NCBI GenBank assembly: GCA_027592945.1
Contig: JAQCJP010000005.1
Span: 1 to 38,660, forward strand
DNA: 38,660 bases
Direction: 5' to 3'
From: Planctomycetota bacterium
Lineage (GTDB): Bacteria > Planctomycetota > Planctomycetia > Pirellulales > UBA1268
The stretch's first letter is position 1; each line of letters begins with the position of its first letter. Of this stretch, positions 33,176-38,660 are shown piece after piece. The notes beneath the pieces were generated by a model, which was given only the letters and a program-made list of their open reading frames with translations, ran no database searches and had not been told where the DNA came from. The position numbers and the translations under genes are program-made.

Positions 33176-34660
33176 TTGTCCGTTCTGATTCGACATCTCA
33201 TCGCTCTTGGCTACGGCATCGTGTGCCACGCGATGTTCTTTGCCGGCATCACGACGATGATCGCAATGATGTACTTCGGCATGAGCCGGAGCGGGGGGAG
33301 GCTGTCGCCGCCGTGGAGCCTGCTGGCCAACGGCATGCTGCTCGCCCAGTTCGCAGTCCTGCACTCCTTCCTGCTGTCCAAAGGCGGCCGCACGGTGCTC
33401 GCCCGCCTCGCGCCCGCCGGGTTCGGCCGCGATCTGGCGTCGACGACGTACGTCGCCATCGCGTCCACCCAGACCCTGTTGTTGTTTGCGGGCTGGTCGC
33501 CCTCGGGGATTGTCTGGTGGCAGGCGAAGGGAGCGGCGCTGGTCGTCCTCACGGCGCTCTATGCGGCGTCGTGGCTCTTGCTCGGCAAGGCCATGATGGA
33601 CGCCGGGCTCGCGCTGCAAGCAGGCTGGCTCGGCTGGCTCGCGGTGTTTCGGGGCACGAAGCCGGTCTACCCGCCGATGCCCGAGTCGGGGCTGTTTCGC
33701 ATCGTCAGGCAGCCGATTTACGTCGCCTTCGCGCTCACCCTGTGGACGGTGCCGACCTGGACGCCCGACCAACTCGCCGTGGCGGTCTCGCTCACGGCCT
33801 ATTGCGTGGCCGGACCGCTCCTGAAAGAGTCACGGTTCGCCGACATCCACGGCGAACGGTTTGCGCGATACCAGGCGCGTGTCCCCTTCTGGCTGCCGTG
33901 GCCGCGGCCGGCCGCTCCGTCGCGAGATCGATCAAGGCGAAATGACATGCGCGACGAGGTGACGATCTACAGCACGTATGCGCGGAACTGGTGGGATGGA
34001 TCGCAGAGATTCCTCCGCCTCCTGCAGAACATCGTGCCGGCGAGAATGCGGCATTTCACGCAGGTCGTCGGGGCTTGGAACGGCAAGAGCGTGCTCGAAG
34101 TCGGCTGTGGCGGCGGGTTCATGGCGGAGGCGTTGGCCCGCGCGGGCGCCGACGTCATCGGCGTGGATCCATCCGGTCCGGCGGTGCTGGCCGCCCGCGA
34201 GCATGCGCGGCTCGAAAACCTCCCCATCGACTACCACGTCGGCGTTGGCGAGCGCATTCCCCTTCCGGACGAGGCCGTCGACTGCGTGGTCTGCGTGGAC
34301 GTGCTGGAGCACGTCGAAAACGTCGATCTAGTGCTGGGCGAGATCACTCGCGTGCTCAAGCCGGGGGGATTGTTTCTCTTTGACACGATCAATCGCACCC
34401 TCCTCGCCAAGGTCGTCATCGTCGGGCTCGGTGAATCGGTGCTCCGCCTGCTGCCCCGCGGGACACACGATCCCGCGAAGTTCATCACGCCGGCGGAGCT
34501 TTCCCGGAAGCTCGTCGATCGTGGCTACGAGGTGGGGCCGATCGTTGGCCTTGCGCCAGTGGGCATCGGCTGGCGGCTCGACTTCACGTTCGGCCGGTTT
34601 CCCTCCACGCAGATCATGTACATGGGGCACGCCCGCAAAGCTCGCTCGCCGCTGCGATGA
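33176..34660 (+). CDS. Fusion: membrane PEMT/MddA-like methyltransferase + UbiG-like methyltransferase
   Basis: A 494-residue fusion starting at TTG 33176 (AAAGG eight bases upstream; TTG 33137 is an alternative). Residues 1-257 hold about five membrane helices and the C-terminal catalytic pattern of the isoprenylcysteine-methyltransferase/NnrU/MddA superfamily (IVRQPIYVAFALTLWTVPTW, and LKESRFADIHGERFARYQAR followed by VPFWLPWP). Residues 258-494 are a full soluble SAM methyltransferase of the UbiG type: YSTYARNWWDG, SVLEVGCGGGFMAEALARAG, VLEHVENVDLVLGEITRVLKPGG. Normally these are two proteins. A well-placed in-frame ATG at 33947 with AAGG nine bases upstream could also give the UbiG-like half alone. 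Both halves would O- or S-methylate a small or lipid-linked substrate; the target is not known. Confidence 0.82.
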   Translation: MSVLIRHLIALGYGIVCHAMFFAGITTMIAMMYFGMSRSGGRLSPPWSLLANGMLLAQFAVLHSFLLSKGGRTVLARLAPAGFGRDLASTTYVAIASTQTLLLFAGWSPSGIVWWQAKGAALVVLTALYAASWLLLGKAMMDAGLALQAGWLGWLAVFRGTKPVYPPMPESGLFRIVRQPIYVAFALTLWTVPTWTPDQLAVAVSLTAYCVAGPLLKESRFADIHGERFARYQARVPFWLPWPRPAAPSRDRSRRNDMRDEVTIYSTYARNWWDGSQRFLRLLQNIVPARMRHFTQVVGAWNGKSVLEVGCGGGFMAEALARAGADVIGVDPSGPAVLAAREHARLENLPIDYHVGVGERIPLPDEAVDCVVCVDVLEHVENVDLVLGEITRVLKPGGLFLFDTINRTLLAKVVIVGLGESVLRLLPRGTHDPAKFITPAELSRKLVDRGYEVGPIVGLAPVGIGWRLDFTFGRFPSTQIMYMGHARKARSPLR

Positions 34661-34705
34661 CCGATCACAGGAACTCTCGCGTCTGTGGAGGCTCGCTGAA
34701 GTACC

Positions 34706-35941
34706 ATGACGCTTCCAGCGTCGATCCAGCTTCTTTTTCGGAATTTGAAGATGCAGCCCCAGGCCACGGTCCCCGACGCGATTTCCATCACCGATGCCGG
34801 CCGTGACCTGTGGGATGTCGTGGTGGTGGGGGCCGGATTGTCGGGATCCGTCGCGGCCCGGGAGGCGGCACGGCTCGGGAGCAGGGTGTTGCTCGTCGAG
34901 AAGGCGAGTTTTCCGCGTCGCAAAGTCTGCGGCTGTTTTCTCAATGCCAACGCCCTGGCCAGCCTCGCGCACCTGGGACTGGACTCCCTGATCGCCGCCA
35001 GCCGGGCCCCTGCGGTCCGGGGCGTGTTTATGGCCGCGGGCCGGCGGCACGCCTATCTTCCGCTTCCCACGGGAGCCGCCCTGTCGCGGCACTGGCTGGA
35101 TGCTGAACTTGCGCGCGAGGCAACCGCCGCGGGCGCATCGCTGCTGCTGCGGACGGAAGCTCACCTGATCGGCGTGGACGACGACCGGTGCCGCTTGCGT
35201 CTGACTCGCGATGGCGAAGAGATCGAGATCGTGTCGCGCGTCATCGTGGCTGCCGATGGGCTCGCCGGACGGCTGGCGCGGCAGACTCCGGGCTGCACCC
35301 ACTCGGTGAATCCCCGTTCCCGCATCGGGGTGTCGGCGACGACGTCGCTCGTGCCGGAGGGATACCAGGCGGGCACGATCCAGATTGTTGTGGGCCGCGA
35401 GGGCTACATCGGCGGGCTGCAGGTGGAAAATGGAAATCTGGAGCTCGCTGCGGCGCTCGAACCGGCGGCGGTGAAACGCTGGGGCCCGGGCGAAACGGTG
35501 CAACGGATTCTCCACCAGTCTCCCCTGCCGAAATTCGAGGCGGTTCGCGACCTCAACTGGCAGGGCACGACGCTGCTGTCGTGCCGCACGTCGCCACCGG
35601 CCGTTCACCGCATCTTTTTCGTGGGCGACGCCGCCGGCTACATCGAGCCCTTTACGGGGGAGGGCATGGCCTGGGCCCTGGCCTCGGGGGCCGCTGTTTC
35701 GGGAATCGCTCATCAGGCCGCCCGGCACTACTCCGCCGATCTGCCCCGACGCTGGATCGCCGAGCGCGGGCGACTGCTGCGAGGTAGAATGCGGCTCTGT
35801 CGCCTCGTGACGCAGAGTCTGCGCTACCAACGTCTCACGGAGTTGAACGTGACCCTGCTGGGCCGGCTGCCCTTCCTGGCGACTCCCGTGATTCGCTGGC
35901 TCAATCGTCCACGTCCAATCACGTCCGGGCCGCGGCGATAG
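34706..35941 (+). CDS. FAD-dependent oxidoreductase, geranylgeranyl-reductase-like
   Basis: A 411-residue flavoprotein of the PHBH-like/geranylgeranyl reductase group. The FAD-binding site is clear: VVVVGAGLSGSVAAREAARL (GAGLSG at 42-47), the mid-protein VIVAADGLAGRLAR, and the second FAD motif GDAAGYIEPFTGEGMAWALA. The segment FPRRKVCGCFLN is close to the KxCGE/G pattern of this family. Such enzymes reduce isoprenoid double bonds or hydroxylate phenolic rings. The gene begins 45 bases after the fusion and is followed by the UbiE-like gene. ATG 34751 is an alternative start. Confidence 0.85.
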   Translation: MTLPASIQLLFRNLKMQPQATVPDAISITDAGRDLWDVVVVGAGLSGSVAAREAARLGSRVLLVEKASFPRRKVCGCFLNANALASLAHLGLDSLIAASRAPAVRGVFMAAGRRHAYLPLPTGAALSRHWLDAELAREATAAGASLLLRTEAHLIGVDDDRCRLRLTRDGEEIEIVSRVIVAADGLAGRLARQTPGCTHSVNPRSRIGVSATTSLVPEGYQAGTIQIVVGREGYIGGLQVENGNLELAAALEPAAVKRWGPGETVQRILHQSPLPKFEAVRDLNWQGTTLLSCRTSPPAVHRIFFVGDAAGYIEPFTGEGMAWALASGAAVSGIAHQAARHYSADLPRRWIAERGRLLRGRMRLCRLVTQSLRYQRLTELNVTLLGRLPFLATPVIRWLNRPRPITSGPRR

Positions 35942-35974
35942 CTGTTCGGCGTCTTCTCCTTCCCCAACATCCCG

Positions 35975-36769
35975 GTGAGCCTCATCCCCGTGTCGAAGTT
36001 GCCATCCGAACAGACGGACTACCTTCGCGTTCCCGAGGCCAAGCGCGACTACAACGAAATCCTGTTTGCCGAGGTGGCACGCCGCTACGACCTGGTGACA
36101 CGGGCGCTCTCGCTCGGTCGCGACCAGGCCTGGAAGCGTGCGCTGCTCGACTCGTTGCCTGACGGGGAAGCGGCGCCACACGGTGGCTCTCCGGTCTGCG
36201 TCGATCTCGCCTGCGGTACGGGAGATGTCGCGTTCGCCCTGGCCCGTCGGTATCCCCGAGGCACGGTGTGCGGGGTCGATCTCACGCCGGAAATGCTCGC
36301 GATCGCCCGGGCAAAGAACCAGTTCCCCAACGCGTCGCTGGAGCTGGGCGATATGCATCGGCTGTCGTTCCCGGTCGACGGCGTCGACATCGTCACGGGG
36401 AGCTACGCCCTGCGAAACGCCCCCTCGCTACCAGTCGCCCTGCAGGAAATCCATCGCGTGCTGCGTCCCGGAGGCACGGCGGCCTTCCTCGACTTCTCGA
36501 AATCCCCCAACTGGCTGTGGCAGCGGCTGGCACACGCCGTGCTCTACGTCTGGGGCGGGTTCTGGGGACTCGTGCTCCATGGTCAGCCGGCCGTGTATGC
36601 CTACATCGCCAAGTCGCTTTGGCACTTTCCCGATCGCGTCGCGCTGCGAGAGGAGTTGGCGCGAGTCGGTTTTGTGGAGGTGTCGAGCCGGCAGTTCTAT
36701 TTCGGCACGCTGGAGTTGATCGCGGTCGTCAAGCCACTCGACGAGCCGGAGCGGGCTGACGGTGAATGA
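35975..36769 (+). CDS. UbiE/MenG-like C-methyltransferase
   Basis: A 264-residue SAM-dependent methyltransferase. It has FAEVARRYDLVTRALSLGRD at the N-terminus, the SAM-binding VDLACGTGDVAFALA at about 77-90, GVDLTPEMLAIAR, and SYALRNAPSLPVALQEIHRV followed by LRPGG, the region diagnostic of the UbiE/COQ5 group that C-methylates quinone or resorcinol-type rings. The start codon is GTG at 35975 without a clear ribosome binding site; it is 34 bases after the flavoprotein. Its stop overlaps by eight bases the start of the next, truncated gene. Confidence 0.85.
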   Translation: MSLIPVSKLPSEQTDYLRVPEAKRDYNEILFAEVARRYDLVTRALSLGRDQAWKRALLDSLPDGEAAPHGGSPVCVDLACGTGDVAFALARRYPRGTVCGVDLTPEMLAIARAKNQFPNASLELGDMHRLSFPVDGVDIVTGSYALRNAPSLPVALQEIHRVLRPGGTAAFLDFSKSPNWLWQRLAHAVLYVWGGFWGLVLHGQPAVYAYIAKSLWHFPDRVALREELARVGFVEVSSRQFYFGTLELIAVVKPLDEPERADGE

Positions 36770-36820
36770 TTTCTCCCGCCGCGCCTCGGAAGCCGAATTG
36801 ATGGATCACCGGAGTTGCCT
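36762..36820 (+). pseudogene. 5' end of a further tailoring gene, probably a methyltransferase, cut off
   Basis: A GTG at 36762 overlaps the UbiE-like gene by eight bases and reads MNDFSRRASEAELMDHRSC. The ELMDxPxC-type opening is the usual N-terminus of a class I SAM methyltransferase family that accompanies quinone- or phenolic-lipid-type tailoring genes. After about codon 19 (36816-36818) the similarity stops and the frame runs antisense into rubredoxin. I read this as the surviving 5' end of the next cluster gene, broken by the junction near 36820. The piece is short, so the family call is tentative. Confidence 0.5.
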
Positions 36821-36830
36821 GATGGTCAGC
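36810..36830. other. Probable junction between planctomycete and foreign DNA
   Basis: On the left, the cluster genes run plus-strand with overlapping ends and the last is cut off. On the right, the rubredoxin gene ends at 36826 on the other strand and its neighbours look actinobacterial. No insertion sequence, direct repeat or integrase is visible on the right side within the window. It could be a real insertion or an assembly join; the sequence alone does not decide. Confidence 0.5.
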
Positions 36831-37050
36831 CATCCACCGGGCGGCGACGAGCAGCGATGCCGCGATCATTTTGCTCGACGGCCGCCACGAAGTCGACCTT
36901 GTCGCGCACGCCGCAGTCGGGACACGCCCAGTCGTCCGGCACCTCGCCCCACGGCGTTCCCGGCGGGAACCCCTCGCGCGGATGCCCCTGCTCCTCGTCG
37001 TAGACGTAGCCGCACCCCGGGCAGCGCCAGCGACTCACGAGCGGCCCCAC
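36826..37050 (-). CDS. Rubredoxin, electron donor to AlkB
   Basis: A small iron protein of 74 residues (70 if the in-frame GTG at 37038 is used). The Fe(Cys)4 site is C10-PG-C13 and C43-PD-C46 in the pattern CPGCGYVYDEEQGHP...DWACPDCG. It lies 52 bases downstream of alkB on the same strand and would pass electrons from a rubredoxin reductase (not in the window) to the hydroxylase. Starts are GTG; GAAGG is too close to the upstream one and better spaced for the second. The C-terminal ~20 residues after the second CxxC are longer than usual and end at the suspected junction. Confidence 0.88.
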   Translation of the reverse strand: MGPLVSRWRCPGCGYVYDEEQGHPREGFPPGTPWGEVPDDWACPDCGVRDKVDFVAAVEQNDRGIAARRRPVDG

Positions 37051-37102
37051 CCCTTCCGGTGCGCTTTATGGACCCCGCAGATCCCTAAGCCGCGCCGGAA
37101 GC

Positions 37103-38293
37103 TCATGCTGCACCTCCGTAGCGGGCGAGGATGCGCTTGCGGGCGCTGGGTTGGATGTTGGCGCGGCTGGCGTCGCCACCGTAGTGCTCGATCAGACGGT
37201 GGTCCATTACCCGGCGCCAGAGCGGCGGGATCCAGGCAAGGACGATCATCCCGGCGTAGCCGGTGGGCAGCTGCGGCGCTTCTTCGACGTGGCGCAGGGC
37301 CTGGTAGCGGCGGGTCGGGTTGGCGTGGTGGTCGGAGTGCCGCTGGAGGTGGTAGAGCAGCACATTGGAGGCGATGCTGTTGCTGTTCCAGCTGTGCTCG
37401 GCGCGGCAGCGCTCGTAGCGGCCGTCCTCCTGTTTCTGACGCAGGAGCCCGTAGTGCTCCAGGTAGTTGACGACCTCGAGCAGCGAGAAGCCGAGCACCG
37501 CCTGGATCAGCAGATAGGGCAGGACGACCGGGCCGAAGCCGATCGCCAGGGCCGCGAAGAGCACGACGGTCATCGTCCAGGCGCCGACGAGGTCGTTGTG
37601 GAGGCTCCAGTGCGACTTACCGAGCCGGTCGAGGCGGGTGCACTCGATCCCCCAGGCCGAACTGAGACTGCCGGCGACGGTGCGAGGCAGGAAGGCCCAG
37701 AAGCTCTCGCCCAGCCGCGAGCTGGCCGGGTCCTCGGGGGTCGCGACGCGCACGTGGTGGCCGCGATTGTGCTCAATGTAGAAGTGCCCGTAGCCGGTCT
37801 GGGCGAGGGCGACGCGGCTCAGCCACTTCTCCAGGCTGTCGCGCTTGTGGCCGAGCTCGTGCGCAGCGTTGATCGCGATGCCGCCGACAACGCCCATGGT
37901 CAGCGCCAGGCCGATGCCCTCCAGCCCGCTCAGGTCGCCGCTCGACCAGAGCCAGCAGGCGAAGACGAGGCCGGCGTACTGGACCGGGATGAAGAGGTAC
38001 GTACACCAGCGGTAGTAGCGGTCCTGCTCCAGCCACTTAAGGATGCTGTCAGGCGGGTTGGAGGGATCGACCCCGATCGCGATGTCAAGGAGCGGGAGGA
38101 CGCCGAAGACGAACAGCGGGCCGACGAACCAGAAGCCCTCGAAGCCGGTAACCGCGACACTCGCCCAGGCGATGAACGGCGCGAAGGGAATGATCAGCCC
38201 GAGCAGCCAGGCGTAGCGCTTGCTGTCCTTCCAGGTCGCCGCGTTGAGCTCTACCACCGGCTCCTGATCGTGGCTATCCGCCACTGCGTCCAT
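37103..38293 (-). CDS. alkB: Alkane 1-monooxygenase (AlkB)
   Basis: Integral-membrane di-iron hydroxylase that oxidises the terminal carbon of n-alkanes. The 396-residue protein has all the histidine boxes: HELGHK at 145-150, EHNRGHH at 174-180, NYLEHYG at 276-282 and LQRHSDHH at 316-323, among six hydrophobic helices. The sequence around them (HVRVATPEDPASSRLGESFW, DGRYERCRAEHSWNSN) follows the actinobacterial alkane hydroxylases closely. GAGGAG lies about eight bases before the ATG, and a good promoter lies upstream. It pairs with the rubredoxin gene. Confidence 0.95.
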   Translation of the reverse strand: MDAVADSHDQEPVVELNAATWKDSKRYAWLLGLIIPFAPFIAWASVAVTGFEGFWFVGPLFVFGVLPLLDIAIGVDPSNPPDSILKWLEQDRYYRWCTYLFIPVQYAGLVFACWLWSSGDLSGLEGIGLALTMGVVGGIAINAAHELGHKRDSLEKWLSRVALAQTGYGHFYIEHNRGHHVRVATPEDPASSRLGESFWAFLPRTVAGSLSSAWGIECTRLDRLGKSHWSLHNDLVGAWTMTVVLFAALAIGFGPVVLPYLLIQAVLGFSLLEVVNYLEHYGLLRQKQEDGRYERCRAEHSWNSNSIASNVLLYHLQRHSDHHANPTRRYQALRHVEEAPQLPTGYAGMIVLAWIPPLWRRVMDHRLIEHYGGDASRANIQPSARKRILARYGGAA

Positions 38294-38321
38294 TCAATTC
38301 CTCCTCGGCAGACTCCCGGGA

Positions 38322-38350
38322 ATTGTAACACTCGCTTTCAAGTTTGTGAA
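38322..38350 (-). promoter_or_regulatory. Sigma70-like promoter of alkB
   Basis: On the minus strand, TTCACA (38345-38350) and TACAAT (38322-38327) are separated by 17 bases, each one base from consensus. The predicted start of transcription is about 20 bases before the alkB ATG, leaving room for the ribosome binding site. Confidence 0.5.
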
Positions 38351-38353
38351 CTT
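38340..38353. promoter_or_regulatory. Inverted repeat overlapping the alkB -35, possible operator
   Basis: AAGTT (38340-38344) and AACTT (38349-38353) flank TGTG, overlapping the -35 element. A TetR- or GntR-type repressor could bind here, as is common for alkane hydroxylase genes, but no regulator gene is visible in the window. Confidence 0.3.
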
Positions 38354-38474
38354 TGTCAACCGGCGCAACAGGGCAGAGCAGTTTGTCGGCGACCATTCCG
38401 CTCCTCCTTCCGAAACCCTCGTTCTTTAGGGCAAAGGACAGCGGAGCGGGGTTTTTGGGGGCTGGCTACCCTGC

Positions 38475-38660
38475 GTGACCGTGTGCACGCTGCTTGGAAT
38501 CCTGCAGGTGATCATCTCGGGGGTGCTGATCTTTCTGATCCGCCTGCACTCCGGGAAAGACACCGGGCTGTCCGGCACCCTCGGCATCGGCGGGGGCGGC
38601 GGTCACGCCACGGAAGGCTGCTGCGACGCGAATCAAAAGCCCCGCTCGCACGCCACGTCA
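38475..38660 (+). CDS. SecG-like protein, partial, actinobacterial style
   Basis: Open to the window edge; 62 codons from GTG 38475 (GTG 38481 is an alternative). The first helix LLGILQVIISGVLIFLIRL and the following LHSGKDTGLSGTLGIGGGGG match SecG, with the HSGKDTGLSG form typical of some actinobacteria. Beyond that, the usual serine-rich segment is not recognisable; it reads GHATEGCCDANQKP instead, so the gene may be divergent, frameshifted or truncated. A separate, planctomycete-type secG is at 27293-27730, so a second copy here is unexpected and fits the foreign-segment reading. Confidence 0.42.
   Translation, partial: MTVCTLLGILQVIISGVLIFLIRLHSGKDTGLSGTLGIGGGGGHATEGCCDANQKPRSHATS

Noticed and set aside
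32911-33201. A 96-codon minus-strand frame in the exporter-tailoring gap
   Set aside because: No ribosome binding site, no domain and poor codon pattern; the region more likely holds promoters.
34328-36358. A 676-codon minus-strand frame across the tailoring genes
   Set aside because: It lies opposite three well-supported genes and has no recognisable domain or start signal.
36826-38293. alkB and rubredoxin as part of the lipid-tailoring cluster
   Set aside because: The genes point the other way, look actinobacterial, and lie beyond a junction that truncates the cluster gene, so functional linkage is not supported.

Overview
The window looks like a high-GC planctomycete chromosome, most like the Pirellulales. 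Three predicted secreted proteins carry a VPEP-type PEP-CTERM tail. CoaC and CoaB are separate proteins. The block tpiA-secG-yicC-gmk-rpoZ-coaC-coaB-argC-argJ and the short acidic protein have a planctomycete character. These are judgements from the protein sequences; no database was searched. No tRNA, rRNA, CRISPR array or insertion sequence was seen.

Layout. 1-4515: a partial HdeD-type membrane protein, a DinB-like protein, a fused iron-sulfur L-serine dehydratase, a PEP-CTERM protein and purN. 4617-9508: ileS and an MFS transporter on the minus strand. 9699-14877: a plus-strand arginine catabolism cluster (M20 hydrolase, astA, astD, astB) corresponding to most of the arginine succinyltransferase (AST) pathway, without astC or a standard astE. 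14878-18664: repeat-bearing spacers around two PEP-CTERM genes and thiD. 18665-21615: a Gfo/Idh/MocA oxidoreductase, purine nucleoside phosphorylase, a TPR-like protein and a very acidic small protein. 21782-28619: a long minus-strand housekeeping array (argJ, argC, coaB, coaC, rpoZ, gmk, yicC, secG, tpiA), with 4-base overlaps joining gmk, rpoZ and coaC. 28630-30420: an alkaline phosphatase.

30553-36820: an RND/MMPL exporter diverges from a tailoring set: a methyltransferase fusion (membrane PEMT/MddA-like plus UbiG-like), a geranylgeranyl-reductase-like flavoprotein, a UbiE-like methyltransferase, and the first ~19 codons of another gene that looks like a further methyltransferase. The set resembles tailoring genes of bacterial phenolic-lipid or alkylquinone clusters, but no synthase is present in the window.

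36820-38660: an abrupt change. The start of that last gene is cut off and replaced by a rubredoxin-alkB pair whose AlkB closely follows the actinobacterial pattern, then a divergent start of an actinobacterial-style SecG-like protein at the edge. A planctomycete secG already exists at 27293-27730. The simplest readings are a chimeric contig join or a recent insertion of foreign DNA near 36820. The alkB pair should therefore not be assumed to work with the tailoring cluster beside it.

A family of about 100-145 bp intergenic repeats ending in a GC-rich hairpin with a short T run occurs at least three times in full and once as a hairpin remnant.
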